This document shows positions 1 through 4,767 of a stretch of DNA of 5,013 nt, one piece after another (the stretch's first letter is position 1; the number at the start of each line of letters is the position of its first letter). The translations under genes and the position numbers were made by a program. This stretch comes from Methanosarcinales archaeon (GTDB lineage Archaea; Halobacteriota; Methanosarcinia; Methanosarcinales; Methanogasteraceae): assembly GCA_030609345.1 (NCBI GenBank), contig JAUWCK010000105.1, positions 1 to 5,013 of the forward strand, written 5' to 3'. The notes beneath the pieces were generated by a model. That model saw nothing but the letters and a program-made list of their open reading frames with translations, had not been told where the DNA came from and searched no databases.

Positions 1-1002
1 GTCGTTGAAGTACAGAAGTGTTGATGATACAGCCTGTGCGCCACGGAGTGCACCGCAGTTCACCATCGTTGCTGCCATCGTACCTGCTGCGCAGTACGCG
101 TTCCACATGCACACATCGTTTGCCTTGTAGACCTTGTATCCCGATGGCATCGTCTTGTCAACAGCGATAACGCCGTCATCGAGTGCACGTCCGACAGTCT
201 CCTGGACAACGGTACCGATCGTTCCGGTCTTGCCGTGGTTCTTGACCATGTCGTACACCATGTTGTTTGCGTTTAATCCCTGATATGCCAGCGCAAGTAA
301 CTGGTATCTTTCAAAGAGACCAATTGCCTGTCCCATCTCGAAGACTCCGCAGTGCTCAAGAATGCTTGAGATTGCAGCGCAGTTCATCGCGTTTCTCTGG
401 GAGAGCATCGCAAGGTGGTTTGCCATGATGTTTCGAAGAGCAAAACCCAGACCCTCATCGTTCTGTGGAATGCTAAGAACTGAAAGCACGTTTCCGCCCT
501 TCATGTCCATCGTCTGTGGGTACGTTCCCCAGACCGCGTTCTTTACATAAGGCGTGTCATACAATCCGAGATTGTACTCCTCGCGCAGTGCTTCAACAAG
601 CGCTGCTGCCGTGCAGGTCATTCCGGCAACGTATTCAGCGCCGGCTTCGATTCTCCTGGTTGGTGCTGCAACTCTCATGAACTTCCCGCCGCCAAGAACC
701 GTAACTTCAGTGTCGTCACCCTTTTCGACCTGAATCAGTTCCTTGACTCGTGCAGCAATCTTGTCTGCCTTTGCTGTCGGATCGATGTCTACTTCACGGC
801 CCGGAATGTTCCGGCTCTGTCCGCCGTAGCTTGCGTTCTTGCATGCCTTCTCAATACCGGCGAGGTTAACAGCTACCGTTCTCTTAACGGTATTAACCAT
901 GCTCAGAATAGCCGAGTTCTTGAGTGGACTTACAGCCTGAAGATCGACGCCGCTCTTCAGCAGTTTTCCTCGGTCATCATAGAGGTCTATTGTATCTGCC
1001 AC
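1..1002 (-). CDS. mcrB: Methyl-coenzyme M reductase beta subunit McrB (N-terminal 334 residues, cut by the window edge)
   Basis: McrB is part of the alpha2beta2gamma2 nickel-F430 enzyme that makes methane from methyl-coenzyme M and coenzyme B, or activates methane in reverse. The reading frame is open from 1002 to the window edge and matches the family throughout: [15 protein letters not shown] at the N-terminus, [10 protein letters not shown] near residues 157-166, [18 protein letters not shown] at 179-196, [10 protein letters not shown] at 238-247 and SSTLLYFND at 326-334. Family members are about 430-445 residues, so roughly 100 are missing, including the Phe/His/Tyr cluster that contacts coenzyme B. 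The start is GTG, chosen because no in-frame ATG lies nearby, a full Shine-Dalgarno sits 8 nt upstream, and the N-terminus aligns with known McrB. In methanogens mcrB heads mcrBDCGA, so mcrD, mcrC, mcrG and mcrA are expected to the left. Several Cys (130, 208, 218, 298, 304, 316) are more than I recall in Methanosarcina McrB. Confidence 0.97.
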   Translation of the reverse strand, partial: MADTIDLYDDRGKLLKSGVDLQAVSPLKNSAILSMVNTVKRTVAVNLAGIEKACKNASYGGQSRNIPGREVDIDPTAKADKIAARVKELIQVEKGDDTEVTVLGGGKFMRVAAPTRRIEAGAEYVAGMTCTAAALVEALREEYNLGLYDTPYVKNAVWGTYPQTMDMKGGNVLSVLSIPQNDEGLGFALRNIMANHLAMLSQRNAMNCAAISSILEHCGVFEMGQAIGLFERYQLLALAYQGLNANNMVYDMVKNHGKTGTIGTVVQETVGRALDDGVIAVDKTMPSGYKVYKANDVCMWNAYCAAGTMAATMVNCGALRGAQAVSSTLLYFND

Positions 1003-1003
1003 G

Positions 1004-1111
1004 TTATGTTCCTCCTATAGTGTTTATCCAGGAAACCCATCCCACGCACCACCACGGCGCAAGCCCGATATCGAAATTTGTTACATGCTGCCCTGCCTCA
1101 TGGGCAGACAT
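1004..1111 (-). CDS. Possible 35-codon Trp-rich upstream ORF in the mcr leader
   Basis: From ATG at 1111-1109 an uninterrupted frame of 35 codons runs to TAA at 1006-1004, leaving a single base before the mcrB GTG. The product ends in a Trp-rich stretch (Trp20, Trp21, Trp25, Trp28 around Cys22; APWWCVGWVSW). It has no visible Shine-Dalgarno, its ATG is buried in the 5' arm of a strong hairpin, and it overlaps the mcrB ribosome binding site. If translated, it could couple to mcrB or act as a leader peptide. It may equally be a chance open frame: an ORF of this length in about 140 nt is not improbable. I recognise no homologue. Confidence 0.25.
   Translation of the reverse strand: MSAHEAGQHVTNFDIGLAPWWCVGWVSWINTIGGT
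1011..1017 (-). promoter_or_regulatory. Ribosome binding site of mcrB
   Basis: On the minus strand this reads TAGGAGG, a near-perfect match to the archaeal 16S rRNA tail, 8 nt before the GTG codon at 1002-1000. It decides the GTG start. It also lies inside the possible upstream ORF, so translation of that ORF would pass over it. Confidence 0.85.
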
Positions 1112-1113
1112 GT
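1083..1113 (-). promoter_or_regulatory. Strong RNA hairpin in the mcr 5' leader
   Basis: The two arms, 1083-1093 and 1102-1113, pair over 11 bp (ACATG plus CTGCCC with GGGCAG plus CATGT) with one bulged base at 1108 and an 8-nt loop. A second pairing encloses it: 1073-1079 (GAAATTT) with 1130-1136 (AAATTTC). A further 5-bp pairing, GCCCG at 1063-1067 with CGGGC at 1115-1119, would cross that outer stem, so the leader could take alternative or pseudoknotted folds. The whole structure lies in the predicted transcribed leader. It matches no riboswitch class I know. Confidence 0.55.
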
Positions 1114-1163
1114 GCGGGCGTATGGTCTGAAATTTCTTGGTGCGCATTACCTTGAGCACATGA

Positions 1164-1180
1164 TATATAAACTTTTTGTT
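1164..1180 (-). promoter_or_regulatory. mcr operon promoter (TATA box with BRE)
   Basis: The minus strand has TTTATATA at 1171-1164, directly preceded by the A-rich AACAAAAAG (1180-1172), which suits a TFB recognition element. Archaeal transcription normally starts about 25 nt after the TATA centre, here near 1143, which gives a leader of roughly 140 nt before mcrB. It is the best TATA box in this intergenic region and is oriented toward mcrB. Confidence 0.75.
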
Positions 1181-1371
1181 TCTACATGATTATACATTAA
1201 GGATTTGAGTAATACTATATAATATGCAAGTGACACTGTCCGGGTTTTCATCGGTCGAAAAGTCGCTGTATAGGTACACCTATCGAATTGCTTGATGTGG
1301 CGCTGCCTGTGCTACCATTGTGCCACCATCTTGTGCGGCGTTCGCGGCTCATAGATTCGGAGCGCAAACAT
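1181..1371. other. Non-coding stretch upstream of the mcr promoter
   Basis: I see no gene here. The part nearest the promoter (1181-1222) is AT-rich. A 14-bp palindrome, ATAGGT-AC-ACCTAT, lies at 1270-1283. An 11-bp unit occurs twice in tandem with one change (TGTGCTACCAT at 1308-1318, TGTGCCACCAT at 1319-1329). The palindrome is about 100 bp upstream of the mcr TATA box, so it could be an operator, but nothing proves it. Confidence 0.5.
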
Positions 1372-1537
1372 TCTGGCACCGGCACAATCAGAAAATCCAG
1401 TGAAATCGCTATATCTATAAATTTTTACCGCAGAGCACGCGGAGAACGCTGAGGATCGGATCGGTTTTAAAACTCTGCGCCCTCAGCGTTCTCCGCGGTG
1501 ATAAATCACTGGATTTTTAGACCGTGCCTCTGGCACC
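1372..1537. mobile_element. MITE-like non-coding element with target-site duplication
   Basis: The core is 1381-1528 (148 bp). Its ends are imperfect terminal inverted repeats of 23 bp (1381-1403 and 1506-1528; 19 of 23 positions match, beginning GGCAC and ending in a perfect 12-bp block AAAATCCAGTGA). The same 9 bp, TCTGGCACC, abuts both ends exactly (1372-1380 and 1529-1537), as a target-site duplication would. There is no transposase frame inside, so it would depend on a transposase elsewhere. The interior is itself a large palindrome made of 9-bp CGCnGAGnn units. It lies between the mcr promoter and the 3' end of the membrane-protein gene. The mobilising family is unknown. The GGCAC string occurs in both the duplication and the terminal repeat, so the ends could be misplaced by a few bases. 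Confidence 0.65.
1429..1497. repeat. Inner palindrome built of 9-bp CGCnGAGnn units
   Basis: The arms 1438-1454 and 1481-1497 are perfect 17-bp inverted repeats. Each side consists of three 9-bp units: CGCAGAGCA, CGCGGAGAA, CGCTGAGGA on the left (1429-1455) and, read on the other strand, CGCGGAGAA, CGCTGAGGG, CGCAGAGTT on the right (1497-1471). Similar CGCAGAG/CGCGGAG strings recur in intergenic DNA of many bacteria and archaea, as I recall it. A transcript through here would form a very stable hairpin, which might also end the minus-strand transcript of the gene at 1590-2483. Confidence 0.85.
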
Positions 1538-1589
1538 ATCCGGTAAAACTCATCTTGTCGCCTCTCTGATCTCACATCTCGTGCAACCC

Positions 1590-2483
1590 CTAACCGATCT
1601 CAGCCATCTCCATAAAGTACTGCTTGATGAGATCCCGGTTCTCTTCAGGCAGTCTGTCGATGTAGGTCTCGGACGACACAGGTGTTGCAGCATACACGGT
1701 CCCTGAAATGAAACTTATTGGCGCGGATTCTATCCTGCGGGAGCTGTGCCCGACGCCGGCATCCGAAAACATCACCAGTTCGATGTTTGTGCCCTCGATC
1801 ACTGCAACCGACGGCTTGCCGTATATCTCTGCATCGCCTCTACCTGAACCGGACTCGGACCCAAGTTCGCTCATCAGTTGCTGCTGATGCGCCTCATCCG
1901 CAGCTTCCTCCCGCTCCTCATCAGTTGGCGGCATGATTATGGACTCGAGCTCTTCAGGTGTTATGAAACGGGGCGCGTCTGGCGACGATACAAACATTAG
2001 AAGAGACATCAACACAAGAGATGCTGCCGCCCGGAAGATTATCCCTTTTTTGCTGATGATCGCCGACCTTCTGACAGATACTGCGTCGATGGACACTCCG
2101 TCTGCCAGATCGTCCACAACGATGCCTGATGAGTCCGCGTTGTCATAAGCAGTGGGGAGCCGCTCCCTGAGCAGAGGATACGCATCACCGATGGATCTGA
2201 TGACACTCAGCGGTTTCCTGCGGATGTAAAGCAGGGCGGTGATAACGATCGCTGGGATAAGAGCGGCTATGGCGGTGCACACCATCTTCATGCGCACGGG
2301 ATATTCGAGCAGAGTGAAATCATAAGAACTGTACCGTGCGAAGATGACCGGTGCGCTGACGTAGAGCAGCAGTGTATAGAAGAGAAGGAAAATGAGGAGC
2401 AGATTCAATAGACCCCTGCAATACCGGTGCCTGCGGGATGTTTTTTCGAGTTTCAGGACGACATCTACGAATGGGCGCATCAT
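1590..2483 (-). CDS. Uncharacterised three-helix membrane protein with outside C-terminal domain
   Basis: This 297-residue protein is not recognised with confidence. Predicted membrane helices lie near residues 24-48, 66-87 and 148-166. Between helices 2 and 3 is a soluble loop with LRERLPTAYDN at 105-115. After helix 3 comes an acidic, Glu/Gln-rich linker (about 177-212), then a small domain ending SETYIDRLPEENRDLIKQYF (271-290). A basic N-terminus (KTSRRHR) suggests it stays inside, which puts the C-terminal domain outside the cell. The LRERL..TA loop and the LPEENRDLIKQYF tail recall membrane proteins of the DUF4175 type and archaeal proteins encoded near MoxR ATPases and DUF58 proteins; this is from memory and weak. 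The start is one of two adjacent ATGs; no Shine-Dalgarno is visible, though a TATA-like box lies about 42 nt upstream. The frame is much longer than its overlapping competitors and its composition suits a membrane protein. Confidence 0.85.
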   Translation of the reverse strand: MMRPFVDVVLKLEKTSRRHRYCRGLLNLLLIFLLFYTLLLYVSAPVIFARYSSYDFTLLEYPVRMKMVCTAIAALIPAIVITALLYIRRKPLSVIRSIGDAYPLLRERLPTAYDNADSSGIVVDDLADGVSIDAVSVRRSAIISKKGIIFRAAASLVLMSLLMFVSSPDAPRFITPEELESIIMPPTDEEREEAADEAHQQQLMSELGSESGSGRGDAEIYGKPSVAVIEGTNIELVMFSDAGVGHSSRRIESAPISFISGTVYAATPVSSETYIDRLPEENRDLIKQYFMEMAEIG

Positions 2484-2520
2484 CGGTTCAATAGTTGGGC
2501 TTGCACAGATTAAAGGTTAT

Positions 2521-2529
2521 CTATTATAG
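2521..2529 (-). promoter_or_regulatory. Possible promoter of the membrane-protein gene
   Basis: The minus strand has CTATAATAG, a plausible archaeal TATA box, about 42 nt before the ATG. Transcription would start near 2500 and give a leader of under 20 nt, which fits the lack of a Shine-Dalgarno. The match to the usual TTTATATA form is only moderate. Confidence 0.35.
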
Positions 2530-2634
2530 GGTCTGCCGGCATTCGATTCCGGTAGTGTACCAGAGCGCCGGATCGCATCTGCTATTTCATCCACGTAAGT
2601 GTACGTAAGTGTAACTTCGGCAGACCTGGAATCG
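2530..2634. repeat. Two inverted-repeat pairs in scrambled order
   Basis: GGTCTGCCG (2530-2538) is the exact reverse complement of CGGCAGACC (2618-2626), and CGATTCC (2544-2550) is that of GGAATCG (2628-2634). Both right-hand members keep the left-hand order instead of reversing it, so the pairs cross and cannot form one nested hairpin. This suggests a rearranged palindrome, a pseudoknot-like fold, or chance. Confidence 0.5.
2593..2612. repeat. Perfect 10-bp tandem duplication
   Basis: ACGTAAGTGT occurs twice head to tail. The period equals about one DNA helical turn, so a protein could bind both copies on the same face. It lies between fsr and the membrane-protein gene and upstream of the latter. 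Replication slippage is the simpler explanation. Confidence 0.8.
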
Positions 2635-2639
2635 GATCC

Positions 2640-2686
2640 GATCATGCGAGGTGCAGAGGAATAGCACCTCTGCACCTCGATTGATC
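2640..2686 (-). terminator. Hairpin terminator downstream of fsr
   Basis: A perfect 13-bp stem (CGAGGTGCAGAGG at 2647-2659 with its complement at 2667-2679) closes a 7-nt loop. A further 5 bp pair outside it (2640-2644 with 2682-2686) after a two-base mismatch. The structure begins 13 nt after the fsr stop codon. No clear run of T follows on the minus strand, so it may stop transcription weakly, protect the fsr mRNA 3' end, or do both. Confidence 0.6.
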
Positions 2687-2699
2687 ATCTTTGCTTATA

Positions 2700-4628
2700 T
2701 CACACCTGATCCAGAACCTCTTTGATGAACCTGCCCTCGCCGACGTTCGCAATCACATTCCCAAGCCTCTCACGACCCGGCTTTGTCCTGTACTTGACAA
2801 ACGTGCTTGCAACGGCATCGATCAGCTTTGGAATCTCCTCTGCTGTGCAGAACGACTTCAGAAGTATTCCGTCAGCAGGTCGTCTCGCATCGTTTGCGCC
2901 GATTCGCATAGTGTATCCGCGCTCCTTCTCGATTACAGCTTCGTTCGGACATCCCCTGATGCACCATCCACAGGATACGCACTTGTCTTTGTCAATTACT
3001 GCCTTTCCAAGAACGATTGAGATCGCATCGACCCTGCAGAGTTCGGCACACCGCCCACAGCCGTTGCATTTCTCATTGTCGATCTCAGGGCGCACCTGCC
3101 CGATCAGACCGATGTCGTGGCGCTTGGCTCGCACACAATCGTTAGCACAGCCTGCGATACCGATCTTCATCTTGTGCGGCGTCAGTTTCTGCGCAAACGC
3201 CATCGTGAGCTCTCCAGAGAGTTTCTTGGTCTCGACAAGTCCTTCCGTGCAGTAATCCATCCCAACGCACGATGAGACATAGCCCATCCCGATCGTTGCA
3301 AGCCCGCTCGCATAGATCTCGCTCATCAGTGTGTCCACGTTCGTGCCGGGAACGCCCTGAATCTCGACGGTCTGCCTTGATGTAATCTCGAGTGTCCCAT
3401 CGCCGTACTTCTTAGCAAGTTCAGCCACTTTCGCAAGTGGATCTGCGCCCATCAGTCCTGAATTGGTCTTTATCTTGACATAGAACGTGCCTTTGGTCTC
3501 GCCCACGATGCCGGGATAGTCTGATGCCCAGTAGAACTTGACCTTCTTCCCTTCACCGAGCCTACGAGCAAGTTCCCATTTGAACCGCTGCATCTTCAAG
3601 CCCGCAAACTCCTCAATCCGGTGGAGATCGACATCCGGCTTTGTCTCGATGTATCCTGCTTCCTCTGCTGCTTTGATTAGCTCGACACCTTTTTGCGTCC
3701 TTCCCATGAGCGTCGTCCAGCCCTTGCCAGAGCCCATGAACCCTGCCGAGATGTCAGAGAGTTTGGAGACCGCATCCCTGCATATCACGCAGCCGTCCTG
3801 AACACAGCCCGCATTCCACAGATCGTTGAGATCGAATTCGTAACTGCCTGAATCGGTCGTCACAACCAGTTCATCGAGGTGTATGGCGGCTCTCCGGACC
3901 TCGCTTATGTCCACGCCCTTCTCTTTCATGAACACTGCCAGTTTGTCGTAGTTGAAGTTCTCGGTGCAGAACAAGCCGATAACGTAAGCGATGTTCGGAA
4001 CCTTGATTCTCTCACCGTTCTCGCCGACCTCAAAGCCATGCGCCATCATACCAGGGAAGAACTGGGTCTTCCGAACCCCGTAGACGTGGCATGGCAGCCC
4101 GACCACAGCGGCATTCGTGATGTCGCCCGCGTCCTTGATCGCGGAGAGCACAGGAATTGCGGAGTATTTCGAGCCAGCAGAATCGAGCAGTTCATCCTTT
4201 GACCTGACGACGCGTGAACTCGGTTTTCCTGCGTCACCGGTTGCGATCACACCATCGATCAAGCCATTGTCCATACAGTACGAGAGAAGAGCGGTCACAG
4301 CGCCGCCGTCCTGTCCAGCCTCCAGTACCTGCGGGTCGGTCGCCCGTGCCGCAACAAGCGTTTCGTACTGTCCGAGCAGTGCTGGCGGTTTTGCCTTGAA
4401 GCCAAAGATATTCGGACCGATCTTTGCTGCAAAGGTAACCACGCGCTGGCAGACGTCCTTACACGCGCCCTGCCCGTTTCTCGGACACTCCTCCTTCAAT
4501 GCGGGACCGTCTTCCCGAAACTCGATTCTATCGTTCGGACAGACCGCGGCACATGCGCCGCAGAATGTACATAATCCCGCGTCGACGACCTCGTCTCGCA
4601 GGAACCATTTATATTCTTCGTTTGTCAT
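2700..4628 (-). CDS. fsr: F420H2-dependent siroheme reductase, Fsr family (sulfite or nitrite reductase)
   Basis: The 642-residue protein joins an F420H2-oxidising half of the FrhB/FpoF type to a sulfite-reductase half of the Dsr type, the Fsr architecture (about 620 residues in Methanocaldococcus jannaschii). It is predicted to be cytoplasmic. Residues 20-30 hold a CX2CX2CX3CP iron-sulfur motif; Cys48, Cys56 and Cys60 follow. The FrhB-like part runs to about 345 (GQDGGAVTALL at 105-115, GLPCHVYGVR at 177-186, GCVQDGCVICRD at 274-285). The reductase part has TSRQTVEIQG (416-425), the siroheme-[4Fe4S] ligands CX5C (454, 460) and CX3C (494, 498), Lys486 and Lys488 where reductases bind the anion, and an inserted two-cluster ferredoxin (521-531, 550-560). 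Gly449 stands where sulfite reductases usually have Arg, and Lys replaces another Arg near 385-387; these are my alignments by eye. Group I Fsr detoxifies sulfite, whereas a group II enzyme from ANME-2c reduced nitrite. The start has a good Shine-Dalgarno and promoter. Confidence 0.93.
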   Translation of the reverse strand: MTNEEYKWFLRDEVVDAGLCTFCGACAAVCPNDRIEFREDGPALKEECPRNGQGACKDVCQRVVTFAAKIGPNIFGFKAKPPALLGQYETLVAARATDPQVLEAGQDGGAVTALLSYCMDNGLIDGVIATGDAGKPSSRVVRSKDELLDSAGSKYSAIPVLSAIKDAGDITNAAVVGLPCHVYGVRKTQFFPGMMAHGFEVGENGERIKVPNIAYVIGLFCTENFNYDKLAVFMKEKGVDISEVRRAAIHLDELVVTTDSGSYEFDLNDLWNAGCVQDGCVICRDAVSKLSDISAGFMGSGKGWTTLMGRTQKGVELIKAAEEAGYIETKPDVDLHRIEEFAGLKMQRFKWELARRLGEGKKVKFYWASDYPGIVGETKGTFYVKIKTNSGLMGADPLAKVAELAKKYGDGTLEITSRQTVEIQGVPGTNVDTLMSEIYASGLATIGMGYVSSCVGMDYCTEGLVETKKLSGELTMAFAQKLTPHKMKIGIAGCANDCVRAKRHDIGLIGQVRPEIDNEKCNGCGRCAELCRVDAISIVLGKAVIDKDKCVSCGWCIRGCPNEAVIEKERGYTMRIGANDARRPADGILLKSFCTAEEIPKLIDAVASTFVKYRTKPGRERLGNVIANVGEGRFIKEVLDQV

Positions 4629-4636
4629 GATATTCG

Positions 4637-4642
4637 CCCCTC
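4637..4642 (-). promoter_or_regulatory. Ribosome binding site of fsr
   Basis: The minus strand reads GAGGGG, 8 nt before the ATG at 4628-4626. It confirms this start codon for fsr. Confidence 0.7.
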
Positions 4643-4655
4643 GTAGGGTTTTGTT

Positions 4656-4666
4656 GCATATTATGC
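4656..4666. promoter_or_regulatory. Palindrome GCATATTATGC in the fsr leader
   Basis: This is a perfect inverted repeat of 5-bp arms around one base. It lies just downstream of the predicted fsr transcription start (near 4671), where a bound repressor would block transcription. It is short and could be chance. Confidence 0.35.
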
Positions 4667-4692
4667 TTATGTCTTTTCGTTGTCCACACCCC

Positions 4693-4708
4693 TATATAAA
4701 GATTTCGT
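4693..4708 (-). promoter_or_regulatory. fsr promoter (TATA box with BRE)
   Basis: The minus strand has TTTATATA (4700-4693), the same octamer as the mcr promoter, preceded by ACGAAATC (4708-4701), which contains a BRE-like CGAAA. Transcription should begin near 4671 and give a leader of about 43 nt that includes the Shine-Dalgarno. Confidence 0.75.
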
Positions 4709-4730
4709 AATATCCTGACGGATTTCGTTA
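4701..4730. promoter_or_regulatory. Direct repeat between divergent TATA boxes, candidate operator
   Basis: GATTTCGTAA (4701-4710) and GATTTCGTTA (4721-4730) match at 9 of 10 positions and start exactly 20 bp apart, about two helical turns. The first overlaps the BRE of fsr and the second lies just upstream of the regulator's TATA box, so one protein could control both promoters. A weaker third copy, TTTTCGTT, occurs at 4674-4681. The divergent Lrp-type regulator is the natural candidate, though Lrp proteins more often bind imperfect palindromes. Confidence 0.45.
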
Positions 4731-4737
4731 CACAATA

Positions 4738-4745
4738 TTTTTATA
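4738..4745 (+). promoter_or_regulatory. Promoter of the Lrp-type regulator
   Basis: TTTTTATA at 4738-4745 is a good archaeal TATA box. Its centre is about 26 nt before the ATG, so the mRNA would be leaderless or nearly so. GTGAT at 4759-4763 could pair with the 16S rRNA tail, but only if transcription started further upstream. Confidence 0.6.
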
Positions 4746-4767
4746 CCGTCAAGACATAGTGATAACT

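Noticed and set aside
924..1130. Plus-strand open frame of 68 codons across the mcrB start and leader
   Set aside because: It overlaps mcrB in antisense, has no start signals and no recognisable product.
1003..1143. A known riboswitch class in the mcr leader
   Set aside because: The stems do not match any class I know, so only an uncharacterised structure is claimed.
1308..1329. Tandem 11-bp repeat TGTGCyACCAT as a regulatory site
   Set aside because: Two copies with one mismatch are easily explained by slippage, and no promoter lies close by. It is recorded only within the non-coding stretch.
1392..1517. CRISPR or simple intrinsic terminator as the explanation of the large palindrome
   Set aside because: There are no regularly spaced repeats with unique spacers. 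The exact 9-bp flanking duplication and imperfect terminal repeats fit a mobile element better; termination may be a side effect.
2722..3255. Plus-strand open frame of 177 codons, with others at 3538-3801, 3879-4202 and 4117-4710
   Set aside because: All lie antisense to the confidently identified fsr and reflect its codon bias.
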